Made by a program: the position numbers and the translations under genes. This document shows positions 50,971 to 59,366 of a stretch of 64,000 bases of DNA, in pieces. A model generated the notes under the pieces. That model saw nothing but the letters and a program-made list of their open reading frames with translations. It ran no database searches and had not been told where the DNA came from. The stretch spans positions 21,624-85,623 of the forward strand of contig CAZDXQ010000012.1 of the NCBI GenBank assembly GCA_964509545.1. Reading direction: 5' to 3'. Numbering within the stretch: position 1 is the stretch's first letter; the number at the start of each line of letters is the position of its first letter. Origin of the DNA: JADJWR01 sp964509545 (lineage in GTDB: Bacteria; Pseudomonadota; Gammaproteobacteria; Burkholderiales; Burkholderiaceae_F).

Positions 50971-51738
50971 ATGGCATCGCCGACGCTGTTGGTGGTCGAT
51001 GACGAGGCCGAGCTGTTGAGTCTTCTCGGCGAGTACTTCGGCCGCCAGGGTTTCCGCGTCCTCACGGCGTGTGATGCCGCCGCCGCCCGCACGATCATCG
51101 CCACCGATGAGCCGCAGGTCGCGGTGATCGACGTGCACATGCCCGGCGAAGACGGGCTGTCGCTCGCCCGATGGCTGCGGGTCGAGCGTCCGCGCCTGGG
51201 CATCGTGATGCTGAGCACCGCCTCCGAGACGGTCGATCGCATCATCGGGCTGGAGGTGGGTGCCGACGACTATGTGGCCAAGCCGTTCGAGCTGCGCGAA
51301 CTGCTCGCGCGCGTGAAGGGGCTGCTGCGGCGCACGCAGCAGGAGCCGCCTGCCGCAAAGCCTTCGTCATCGGCCGCAGCGATCGCTGATGGCGCTGCCG
51401 CCGGCCCGCCGCCGGGTCGCGCGACCCGCATCGCCTTCGGGACCTGCACCCTGGACCTCGATGCGCGCCGCCTGTTCGACGCCCGCGGTGCCGAAGTCGA
51501 GCTGACGGCGTCGGAACTGGACCTGGTGCTGCTGTTCGCTCGCAACCCAGGCCGGCCGCTGAGCCGCGACCAGATCATGGAAGGCGCGCACCGCCGTAGC
51601 TGGGACGTGTTCGACCGTTCGATCGACCTGCGCATCATGCGCCTGCGGCGCAAGGTGGAACGCAATCCCGAGAAGCCGCAGGTCCTGAAGACCGTGCGCG
51701 GCGTCGGATACATGTTCGTGCCGACCGGCGCGCCATGA
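50971..51738 (+). CDS. OmpR/PhoB-family response regulator
   Basis: 255 residues. Receiver domain with phospho-acceptor D54 (VAVIDVHMPGEDG) and AKPFEL near 104, an Ala/Pro-rich linker, and a winged-helix DNA-binding domain (VELTASELDLVLLFARNPGR, RSIDLRIMRLRRKVE). The ATG at 50971 is chosen for its strong GAGGAAGG; upstream ATGs extend the frame without one. It overlaps the sensor kinase gene (ATGA), forming a two-component pair. Confidence 0.9.
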   Translation: MASPTLLVVDDEAELLSLLGEYFGRQGFRVLTACDAAAARTIIATDEPQVAVIDVHMPGEDGLSLARWLRVERPRLGIVMLSTASETVDRIIGLEVGADDYVAKPFELRELLARVKGLLRRTQQEPPAAKPSSSAAAIADGAAAGPPPGRATRIAFGTCTLDLDARRLFDARGAEVELTASELDLVLLFARNPGRPLSRDQIMEGAHRRSWDVFDRSIDLRIMRLRRKVERNPEKPQVLKTVRGVGYMFVPTGAP

Positions 51739-54536
51739 TCGCGCCCCAGCCCGTCCCCGAGCACGCCGTGCGCCGCCTGCGGCGGCGTTACGCGTGGCTG
51801 ATGCTCGTGCTGGCGGCGCCCGTGCTGGTTGCGGCCGTCTACGTGCTGCAGCTTCAGTACGGGATCGTCAAAGTGGGCACGCAGCGCCAGCTGGCGATGA
51901 GCACCGACCGGCGCGTCACGCAGCTCGACGCCGTGCTGGGCCGCATGCGCGAGGATCTGTCGCGGCTGAGCGTGGTGGTTCGCACGCCGGGCTTCCTGAC
52001 CCGCGCGGTCGACGTCGACAAGCGTTCGCTCGCCATGGACGACAGCGGCACGTACACGCTGGATGCGCTGCCCCAGCTGCTGCGCGACGCCGCGGCGCAG
52101 GTCATTCTGCCCGCCTCCGCGTGGCCCGATGCCGCGCGGCGCGACGCCGCGGTCGAGCATGCCGCGCTGTTTGCCGAGCAGGCCCAGCTGACGATGTTGC
52201 GCGGCGGCCGATTCAGCCGGATCACCTATGTCGACGTCGATGCCGACGAAGCGTGGATCTATCCCTGGGTCGCTTCCGCACAGTGGCGACAGGACCTGTC
52301 CGCGCCGACCCTGCAGGAGGCAATTCGTCGGCTGGCGCGGCAGGCCGGTTTGCCGCAACAGCGCATCGTGCCGATGGAGGGCGAGTTGCTGTGGCGCGTG
52401 CGCGCCGGCGCGGACGGGCTGCCCGTGATCACGGTGGCGATGCCGGTGCCCGGCGGCACCGGCCTGCGACTGCTGCTGGCCGACGCACCGCCGGCCGCGC
52501 TCGATGCCGTCAGGATCACCCCGGGCGTCGGGCGCTTCTGGGTGGTCGATGGTGACGGAGGAATCGTGGTCGACCACGTCCCGCCCGACCATCCGCCCGG
52601 GCGCGTCTTCGATGCCGCGCCGCCGTCGTTGCCGCCGGAGCGCCTGGCTTTGGCGCTGGCCGAGCCCCTGGCGCAGCAGGTCGGCGAGGTGCTGGTCAGC
52701 GCGCGCCGCTCGTCCGTCGCGCCATGGGTGGTCTTCTACGCCACCGACGCCGCCGACGTGCGACGCCGCATCCTGCGCGACCTATGGCCGTACCTCGGAG
52801 GCGGGGCCGCCGTGCTGGCGCTCTTCCTCGGGGTCGCGACGTGCATCTGGCGCCAGTTCGGCCAGCCTTCGCTGCGCCTGGTTGACTACCTGCACCGGCA
52901 GGCCTCCGACGAGAACGCCGCGCAGCCGAAGGTGCCGCGCGACTGGGCACCGTGGCTGCAACTGACGCGCGACACCTTTGCCGCCTGGCGCGAGGCGGCT
53001 GCGCGGGAGCAGAAAAGCGAAGCGCTGAAGTCGGCGATCGTCGACCACGCGCTGGCGGCGGTGGTATCGACCGACGCCCGGGGCCTGGTCGTCGAGTTCA
53101 ACCCGGCGGCCGAACGGATGTTCTCGCGCACCCGCGAGGAGATGATCGGGCGCCCCGCCGGCGGCACGATCGTGTCCGACGCGGTGCGTGTCGCCTACGT
53201 GGAGGATCTGCGGCGCATGCGCCGCGGTGAACCGCCGCAACTGATCGGCCGGCGCGTCGAGATCATGGCGCTGCGGCGCGACGGCACCGAGTTTCCGGTG
53301 GACGTCGTGCTGTGGCGCACGCGGGTGGGCGACGAGACCTTCGTGACCGCGTCGCTATACGACCTCAGCGAACGTCGCGCCGCGCACGAGGAGATCGCCC
53401 GCCAGCGCGAGGCGCTGCGACAGGCGGAGAAGCTCGCTGCCATGGGCAGCCTGCTGGCTGGCGTTGCGCATGAGCTGAACAATCCGCTGGCGATCGTGAT
53501 CGGCCGTGCGAGCCTGCTCGAGGACAAGTGCACCGACCCCGGGCTGCGGTCGGATGCCGCGCGCATCCGTGAAGCGGCCGAGCGCTGCGGCCGCATCGTG
53601 CGCAGCTTCCTGGCGATGGCGCGCAGCCGGCCCGCGGCGCGCGTCGCCGTGCAACTGAACGACCTCGCGCGTGGCGCCATCGACCTGCTGCAGTACAGCC
53701 TGCGCACCGGTGGCGTCGTGCTCGAGCAGCGGCTGCAGCCCGACCTGCCCACCGTGATGGCCGACGCGGACAAGCTCGGCCAGGTGCTGTTGAACCTGAT
53801 CGTCAACGCGCAGCAGGCGGTGGCGCAGGTCGAGCCGCCGCGACGCCTGCGCATCGAGACGGGCCACGATGCGCACACCGTATGGCTGCGCGTGGCCGAC
53901 AACGGCGCCGGCATCGCGCCTGCGGATCGCCAGCGCATCTTCGAGGCGTTCGTGACCACCAAGGCCGAAGGCGTGGGGACGGGGCTTGGGCTCGCAGTGT
54001 CGCGCGCGGTGGCCACCGAGCACGGCGGCAGCCTGCGGCTCGAGGAGGCCACGCCATTCGAACGCGGCGCAAGCTTCCTGCTCGAACTGCCGCTGCAGCC
54101 GGTGCCGATCGACGTCGTTGCGGAACCGGACGCCACGCTGCCCGTGCAGGCCGGCACCGGCAAGCGCGTGCTGGTCGTCGACGACGAGCCGGAACTCGCG
54201 TCGATGATGCGCGACGCGCTCGAGGGGGCGGGGCACGAGGTGGCCACGGCCGAGTCCGGCGCCGTCGCGCTGGCGCTGCTGGATGAAACCCGCTTCGATG
54301 CCATCGTCTCGGACCTGCGCATGCCGGACATCGACGGTTGCGCGCTGTGGACGGTGGTGCGCGAGCGCCATCCCGAACTCGCCCGGCGCTTCGTGTTTGT
54401 CACCGGCGACACGCTGTCGCCTCTGCCGGGCGACTTCCGGCGAGACAGCGCCGCCGAGGTGCTGGAGAAGCCCTTCACCGCCGCCGACCTCGTCGAGCGC
54501 GTGCGCCGCTGCCTTGCCGGCACAGACCCGGCATAG
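51735..54536 (+). CDS. Hybrid sensor histidine kinase (sensor, PAS, kinase, receiver)
   Basis: 933 residues: N-terminal membrane helix, periplasmic sensing domain of about 320 residues, second helix near 360, PAS domain (AAVVSTDARGLVVEFNPAAE), HisKA with phospho-His near 578 (LAGVAHELNNPLAIV), HATPase (DNGAGIAPADRQRIF, GTGLGLAVSRAV) and a C-terminal receiver (VLVVDDEPELASMM, DLRMPDIDG). The added receiver implies a phosphorelay or feedback. The signal is unknown. It overlaps the response regulator by four bases. Confidence 0.92.
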   Translation: MIAPQPVPEHAVRRLRRRYAWLMLVLAAPVLVAAVYVLQLQYGIVKVGTQRQLAMSTDRRVTQLDAVLGRMREDLSRLSVVVRTPGFLTRAVDVDKRSLAMDDSGTYTLDALPQLLRDAAAQVILPASAWPDAARRDAAVEHAALFAEQAQLTMLRGGRFSRITYVDVDADEAWIYPWVASAQWRQDLSAPTLQEAIRRLARQAGLPQQRIVPMEGELLWRVRAGADGLPVITVAMPVPGGTGLRLLLADAPPAALDAVRITPGVGRFWVVDGDGGIVVDHVPPDHPPGRVFDAAPPSLPPERLALALAEPLAQQVGEVLVSARRSSVAPWVVFYATDAADVRRRILRDLWPYLGGGAAVLALFLGVATCIWRQFGQPSLRLVDYLHRQASDENAAQPKVPRDWAPWLQLTRDTFAAWREAAAREQKSEALKSAIVDHALAAVVSTDARGLVVEFNPAAERMFSRTREEMIGRPAGGTIVSDAVRVAYVEDLRRMRRGEPPQLIGRRVEIMALRRDGTEFPVDVVLWRTRVGDETFVTASLYDLSERRAAHEEIARQREALRQAEKLAAMGSLLAGVAHELNNPLAIVIGRASLLEDKCTDPGLRSDAARIREAAERCGRIVRSFLAMARSRPAARVAVQLNDLARGAIDLLQYSLRTGGVVLEQRLQPDLPTVMADADKLGQVLLNLIVNAQQAVAQVEPPRRLRIETGHDAHTVWLRVADNGAGIAPADRQRIFEAFVTTKAEGVGTGLGLAVSRAVATEHGGSLRLEEATPFERGASFLLELPLQPVPIDVVAEPDATLPVQAGTGKRVLVVDDEPELASMMRDALEGAGHEVATAESGAVALALLDETRFDAIVSDLRMPDIDGCALWTVVRERHPELARRFVFVTGDTLSPLPGDFRRDSAAEVLEKPFTAADLVERVRRCLAGTDPA

Positions 54537-54699
54537 GCCTGCGGCACGCCGCCGCTTCACCGATGTCGGGTCTGCCGCGCGGCGCGAACAAATGAAACAA
54601 AACGGGGCGGCCCTGCGAAATCGAATTGAAACGGCGCGGCTTCACCATGGCGGCACCGCGGATCGAAGGGCGATCCGGAACCCTCCAGGAGAAATCGCG

Positions 54700-55104
54700 A
54701 TGTTCGCTGCGCTGAAAGCAAACTTGAAACTGGGCTGCGTCGCTGCGCTGATGGCGGCCAGTTCGCACAGCATGGCCTTCGATTCGCTGCGCGCCAGCTT
54801 CGAGCGCATGCTGGAGCACGAACCCGCGGCCATGTCGGCAGCCGCGACGCCCGGCGCGCCGGCCGACCCGTTGATCGCCGCCATGGTGCTGCCGCTGCGC
54901 GACGGCGTCTGGCCCGCGCCTGCGGTCGCCAGCGACCCGGTGGCCCAGAGCTTTGCCCGCATGCTGGCGCATGCGCCGAGCCGGCATTCGCCGCCGCGGC
55001 CGGCCGCCGAAGGCGCCGACCCGCTGATCGCGGCGGTGGTGTTGCCGCTGCTGCGCCAGAATTACTCGGCCGTCGCCGGCCTGACACCGCCGCGGATCCA
55101 TTGA
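54700..55104 (+). CDS. Secreted small protein with two internal repeats, unknown function
   Basis: 134 residues with a signal-like N-terminus (LGCVAALMAASSHSMAF) and AGGAG eight bases before the ATG. Two copies of a motif are clear: SFERMLEHEPA followed by ADPLIAAMVLPLRD, and SFARMLAHAPS followed by ADPLIAAVVLPLLR. I recognise no family. It follows the kinase by about 160 bases and overlaps the next membrane protein, so the two may work together. Confidence 0.65.
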   Translation: MFAALKANLKLGCVAALMAASSHSMAFDSLRASFERMLEHEPAAMSAAATPGAPADPLIAAMVLPLRDGVWPAPAVASDPVAQSFARMLAHAPSRHSPPRPAAEGADPLIAAVVLPLLRQNYSAVAGLTPPRIH

Positions 55105-55121
55105 CCGGCGAGGCGATCGTC

Positions 55122-55685
55122 ATGCTGCACGGGGTCGTTCTTTACCTGCACATCGCAGCGGCGATGCTGCTGGTGGGCGGCACGGCCGCCTCGCGCCTTG
55201 CCGACAGTGGCGTGCGCGCAGCGCCCGATCTGTCGGCGCTGCGCGGCGCGCTCGACGTGATCCGGCGCGCCACGCGCCTGAACCCGCCGCTCGCCATCGC
55301 CGTGCTGCTTACCGGCGCCGTGCTCGGACGCGGCTGGTGGAGCGAACCGTGGTTCTGGGTCGCCGTCGCCACCTGGTTTGCCAACCTCGTGCTGGCCGTG
55401 CGCTTTGTCGTGCCGGGTCACCGGTTGCTGCACCTGGCCGCGGAACGGGCCGGCCATGGCGAGGTTCCGGCCGAGGTCGATGCGGCTCGCCAACGCCTGC
55501 CCGCGCTGGCGCTGGACGTCATGATCGGTCTGGATTTGGGCACGCTGCTGCTGATGGTCGTGAAGCCGTCAGCCGCGACCGCATTGCTTTGGCCATTGGC
55601 GGCGGCGGCGCTGGCCTGCGCCATCCGATATGCGATGCCGATGGCCCGCGGCGGGCGGGTCAGGCCGGCCACGGTGACGGGTTGA
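55122..55685 (+). CDS. Integral membrane protein, unknown function
   Basis: 187 residues with about five helices and an opening MLHGVVLYLHIAAAMLLVGG that resembles DUF2269/CopD-like membrane proteins, in which early His residues may bind heme or metal. The ATG at 55122 has GAGG nine bases upstream; a TTG at 55101 overlapping the previous stop (TTGA) is an alternative. No firm function. Confidence 0.65.
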   Translation: MLHGVVLYLHIAAAMLLVGGTAASRLADSGVRAAPDLSALRGALDVIRRATRLNPPLAIAVLLTGAVLGRGWWSEPWFWVAVATWFANLVLAVRFVVPGHRLLHLAAERAGHGEVPAEVDAARQRLPALALDVMIGLDLGTLLLMVVKPSAATALLWPLAAAALACAIRYAMPMARGGRVRPATVTG

Positions 55686-55895
55686 GGAAGAAGCTGCGCC
55701 TTCCCGCTTCACGTTAGGCCGCCGCGATTCGCTTCGATTGGCACGACATCGCCGCAGAGGGCATGGAGGGCGACGCGCTTTTCAGCGGCTGACGCACTGG
55801 GGCAGCGGCCGTTCGCGCCAGCGCCGGGGACGGCCCGCGCATTCGGCGCGGGTGCTGCCGCCGTGCAATCCTGCGTCCCTCGTGAAATACCTGGG

Positions 55896-56612
55896 CTAAC
55901 GGGCGTGCTTGCGCAGCCGGTCGAGGTCGAGGATGCGGATGCGGCGGCCGTGCACTTCGATCAGTCCCAGCGCCGACAGGTCGTGCAGGATGCGCGACAG
56001 GTGCTCCTGCGTCAGGTTCAGGCGCGAGGCGATCACGCCCTTGGCCACCGGCAGCTCGATCTCGACCGGGCCGCCGGGCAGTTCGGCGGCGCAGCCGTCG
56101 CGCGGCGGCTCGATGCCGCAGTCGTGCAGCAGGAAGCCGATCAGCCGCTCGGTGCCCGAGCGCGTCGAATAGGCCTCGACGTCGGCCACCAGCTGGTGCA
56201 GCCGGCGCGACAGCCCGGCCAGCATCCTGCGGGCGAAGCCGGGATCGCGGTCGATGCCCTCGAACACCGCCTCTTTCGGCACCAGCAGCAGCAGGCTGTC
56301 GGCCAGCGCCTGCGCCGTTACTACGTGCGGCACGTCGAGGAACATCACCGCCTCGCCGAAGCTCTGCCCCTGGTTCAGGATCTCGACCACTTTCTCGACG
56401 CCGGTGGAGGAGACGAACGACAGCTTCACCTGGCCGTAGACGACGATGTAGGCACCGGCGGCCGGGTCGCCGCGGCGGAACAGCGTCTCGCCGCGGCTCA
56501 CGCGCAGCTGGCGCGTGCGTTCGGCGATGCGCGTGCGCTGCTCGTCGGACAGTTCCTTGAACAGCGGCAGGCTGGAAATGAAGGCTTCCGCGCTCAGCCC
56601 GTTGACGGCCAT
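55896..56612 (-). CDS. Crp/Fnr-family regulator of Dnr type (NO/anoxia response)
   Basis: 238 residues: cyclic-nucleotide-like sensor domain, dimerisation helix and a winged helix with LTQEHLSRIL, whose E-x-x-S-R pattern is that of FNR recognising TTGAT. The N-terminus has no cysteines, so it cannot hold the FNR [4Fe-4S] cluster; this fits the heme/NO-sensing Dnr group. It stands next to a TonB receptor and nirS, and FNR/Dnr boxes occur around the window, including one before itself (56700-56713). The ATG at 56612 gives the family length. Confidence 0.88.
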   Translation of the reverse strand: MAVNGLSAEAFISSLPLFKELSDEQRTRIAERTRQLRVSRGETLFRRGDPAAGAYIVVYGQVKLSFVSSTGVEKVVEILNQGQSFGEAVMFLDVPHVVTAQALADSLLLLVPKEAVFEGIDRDPGFARRMLAGLSRRLHQLVADVEAYSTRSGTERLIGFLLHDCGIEPPRDGCAAELPGGPVEIELPVAKGVIASRLNLTQEHLSRILHDLSALGLIEVHGRRIRILDLDRLRKHAR

Positions 56613-56699
56613 CGCATGCTCCGGATCGTTCGCACCCGCGATCGCGCGCCGACGCGCCGATGCGCGGGTGCAGTGTTGGCAAAGGACCGGCGCGCGCGT

Positions 56700-56713
56700 T
56701 TGACGCGCATCAG
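56700..56713. promoter_or_regulatory. FNR/Dnr-like box before the Dnr-type gene
   Basis: TTGACGCGCATCAG, centred 94 bases before the regulator's ATG, with AACACT on the minus strand where a -10 element would lie. It suggests autoregulation or control by another FNR protein. One mismatch in each half-site. Confidence 0.5.
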
Positions 56714-56798
56714 TCGTGTGGCGGCGGCAGCCATTGGTGAGAGCCCTTAGCACCTCTTTGGAGGTACCTGCGAAGTGTCCCGGCACCCGCCGCAGCGC

Positions 56799-56812
56799 TT
56801 GATGGGTATCAA
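56799..56812. promoter_or_regulatory. Perfect FNR/Dnr-type box before the TonB receptor
   Basis: TTGATGGGTATCAA is a full match to the consensus. The receptor start lies about 63 bases from its centre, and CATAGAT at 56834-56840 sits exactly where a -10 element is expected for a class II promoter. One of the best-supported boxes in the window. Confidence 0.75.
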
Positions 56813-56868
56813 GGCTGCGAGTTCGACGGCGGCCATAGATTGCGCCGAAGTCGCCGAGGAGGTTCCAG

Positions 56869-59085
56869 GTGTTCGACATGCGCAGGCTGCGCGCATGCAT
56901 TTTGCCCGTTCTTGCCGGCGGCTGGACGGCCGCGGCCGGCGCGCAGCAGGCCACACCCACGGCGCTGCCTGCGGTGGAGGTGATCAGCGTCGCGCACCGC
57001 ATCGACCGCCGGATCGACGATGTCGCCATCACCGCGAGCCTGATCACGCGCGAGGACATCGAGCAGGGCGTCGTGACCGATCTGCGCGAACTGCTGCGCT
57101 ACGAGCCGGGCGTCAGCATTGAGAACTCGGCCGGCCGCTTCGGCCTCGGCGACATCGGCATCCGCGGCATGACCGGCAACCGCGTGCTGATGCAGGTCGA
57201 CGGCATCCGCCTGCCCGATGCCTATCGCGTCGGGCGTTTTTCCAGCGCCTCGCGCAACCAGATCGATCCAGGTCTGCTCAAGCGCGTCGAGATCCTGCGC
57301 GGGCCGGGCTCGGCGCTGTACGGATCCGACGCGCTCGGCGGGGTAATCGCCTTCGCCACCGTCGATCCCGACGACTTCATCGGCCGCGGCGCGCGACTCG
57401 GCAGCGAGGCCGGGCTCGGCTATGCCTCGGTTGCCGATCGCTGGTCGCAGGAACTGGTGCTGGCCGGCGGCGGCACGCTGCAGGCGCTGCTCGGCGTTCA
57501 TCGCAGCGAAGGCCACGAACCGGACAACCAGGGCACGGTCGATGTCGTCGGCCGCACGCGCACGACGCCTGATCCGCAGCAGACCACGAGCGAAACCTGG
57601 CTGGCTAAGTTGCTGTGGCACGGCGCCGAGGCCGGCCGCTGGCGTCTGGCGCTCGAACGCAACGCGCACGACGTGCGCACACAGGTGCTGTCGCTGAACC
57701 CGCAGTCGAGCCGCACCGTCAGCCTCGACGGCGACGATGGCGGCCGGCGCGAACGCGCCAGCATCGATGTCGATCTGCCGCGCGCCGGGGTGCTGGCGCG
57801 CCTGCGCGGGCTCGTCTACGTGCAGCGTTCGCTGACCCGCAACGACACCGACGACGTGCGCGCCAACACGACCGCGGCATGCCTGAGCGCGCCGGGGACG
57901 ATCACCTGCCGCCGCGAGGTGCAGTTTCGCTTCGAGCAGCGCGAGCACGGCGCGAGCCTGCTCGCCGAGGCCGACGGCCTTGGCCACTGGCTGTTCGGGC
58001 TGGAGGCGGCGCGCATCCGCTACGACGAGCGCCGCGACGGCACGCAGACCATTGCGGCCACCGGCGTCGTCAGCAAGGTCGTCGGCGGTGAGCGGATGCC
58101 GACGCGCGATTTCCCGCTGTCGACCAGCGACCGCGTCGGCGCCTTCGTGCAGAACGAGATCGAAACCGCCGACCGCCGCTGGTCCTTTGTGCCGGCCCTG
58201 CGGCTGGACCGCATCCGCACGCGCGTTGAAGCCGATCCGCTGTTCAGCACCGCCAATCCGGGGCGGCCCCTGGTCGACAGCGACGACGAAGCGGTTTCGC
58301 CGCGGCTGGGCGTGCTGTATCGCATCTGGCCATCGACGACGGTCAGCGCGCAGTGGGCCGCCGGCTTCCGCGCGCCGCCGGCCGCGGACGTCAACCTCGG
58401 CCTGTCCAGCCTGCCGGCGGGCTACGCGGTGATTCCCAATCCGGATCTGCGCGCCGAGCGCAGCCGCGGCGTCGAACTGAGTCTGCGCGGCAGGTATCCG
58501 CGCTTCGACTACGGCGCCACGGCCTTCGTCAGCCGCTACCGCGACCTGATCGTCTCGCGCGCCGCGCTCGCCTGCCCGGCCGATCCGGCCTGCGTGCCCG
58601 GCGCGACTGGCACCTTCCAGTCGCGCAACGTCGCGCGCGCCCGCATCCACGGCTTCGAGGCGTCGCTGCTGACCCGCCTCGCCGGCCCGTGGTCGGTGCA
58701 GGCTTCGGCCGCGCAGGCATTCGGTGCCGATACGACGGCCGACCGGCCGCTGAACACGATCGAGCCGCCCCGATTCGTCGCCGGCGGTTTCTACGACCGC
58801 GGCGACTTCTCCGCCGCACTGCACGTGACGCACGTGCGGCCGAAGAAGCACGTCGATCGCAGCGCCGGCGTGCTGTTTGCCCCGCCCGCCTACACCGTCG
58901 TCGACCTGACCGCGAACTGGCGATTCGGCCCGCACCTGCGCCTGTCGGCCGGCGTGTTCAACCTCTTCGACCGAAAGTACTGGTTGTGGTCCGATCTGCG
59001 CAGCGTGATCGATCCCGGTGCGACGGTCGACCGCTACACGCAGCCGGGCCGCAACGCCAGCCTGATGCTGCGCGCCCGTTACTGA
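56869..59085 (+). CDS. TonB-dependent receptor, heme/hemoglobin-type
   Basis: 738 residues. Signal peptide (ends near AAGAQQ), TonB box-like VEVISVAHR, plug (IGIRGMTGNRVLMQVDGIRL, RVEILRGPGSALYGSDALGG) and barrel with C-terminal RYTQPGRNASLMLRARY. Plug features recall the hemoglobin/transferrin receptor subfamily. GTG start with GAGGAGG six bases upstream. Dnr-type control and nirS next door suggest import of heme or a metal for denitrification enzymes. A GC hairpin follows at 59099-59116 without a T-tract. Confidence 0.85.
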   Translation: MFDMRRLRACILPVLAGGWTAAAGAQQATPTALPAVEVISVAHRIDRRIDDVAITASLITREDIEQGVVTDLRELLRYEPGVSIENSAGRFGLGDIGIRGMTGNRVLMQVDGIRLPDAYRVGRFSSASRNQIDPGLLKRVEILRGPGSALYGSDALGGVIAFATVDPDDFIGRGARLGSEAGLGYASVADRWSQELVLAGGGTLQALLGVHRSEGHEPDNQGTVDVVGRTRTTPDPQQTTSETWLAKLLWHGAEAGRWRLALERNAHDVRTQVLSLNPQSSRTVSLDGDDGGRRERASIDVDLPRAGVLARLRGLVYVQRSLTRNDTDDVRANTTAACLSAPGTITCRREVQFRFEQREHGASLLAEADGLGHWLFGLEAARIRYDERRDGTQTIAATGVVSKVVGGERMPTRDFPLSTSDRVGAFVQNEIETADRRWSFVPALRLDRIRTRVEADPLFSTANPGRPLVDSDDEAVSPRLGVLYRIWPSTTVSAQWAAGFRAPPAADVNLGLSSLPAGYAVIPNPDLRAERSRGVELSLRGRYPRFDYGATAFVSRYRDLIVSRAALACPADPACVPGATGTFQSRNVARARIHGFEASLLTRLAGPWSVQASAAQAFGADTTADRPLNTIEPPRFVAGGFYDRGDFSAALHVTHVRPKKHVDRSAGVLFAPPAYTVVDLTANWRFGPHLRLSAGVFNLFDRKYWLWSDLRSVIDPGATVDRYTQPGRNASLMLRARY

Positions 59086-59098
59086 GCGCCTCCAGGGC

Positions 59099-59116
59099 CG
59101 GGCTGCGCCCAGCCCG
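59099..59116 (+). terminator. GC hairpin after TonB receptor, possible terminator
   Basis: CGGGCTG-cgcc-CAGCCCG forms a seven-base-pair stem with a four-base loop 14 bases after the stop. There is no following T run, so intrinsic termination is doubtful. Confidence 0.3.
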
Positions 59117-59254
59117 CCCCTCGCGGTGGTCAAGGAAACCTGGGGCGGCCCTGTGTTTCCTCGAGAGGGACCGCGCCCGTTACGGTGCGCGGCAGTTGCG
59201 CGCGGCTGATCGCGGCTCAGCGTCAGGCCATTACCTCGAATGGCGCCCGCGGAC

Positions 59255-59268
59255 TTGATGCATGCCAA
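59255..59268. promoter_or_regulatory. FNR/Dnr-like box before nirS
   Basis: TTGATGCATGCCAA keeps the full left half-site and CAA of the right. Its centre is about 105 bases before the nirS ATG; TAACGT at 59291-59296 falls in the expected -10 place. nirS is a classic Dnr target, which supports function. Confidence 0.55.
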
Positions 59269-59366
59269 GGAAATGCATCGCCGCACTGCCTAACGTGTCC
59301 ACGAGACCGTTACGGCGTCTTTGCAGCACGTTCTTGGTGGATTTCAACGACAGAAGGGGGACGAGG

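Noticed and set aside
55896..56612. Oxygen-sensing FNR
   Set aside because: No N-terminal cysteines for a [4Fe-4S] cluster, so a Dnr-type NO/heme regulator is the better call.
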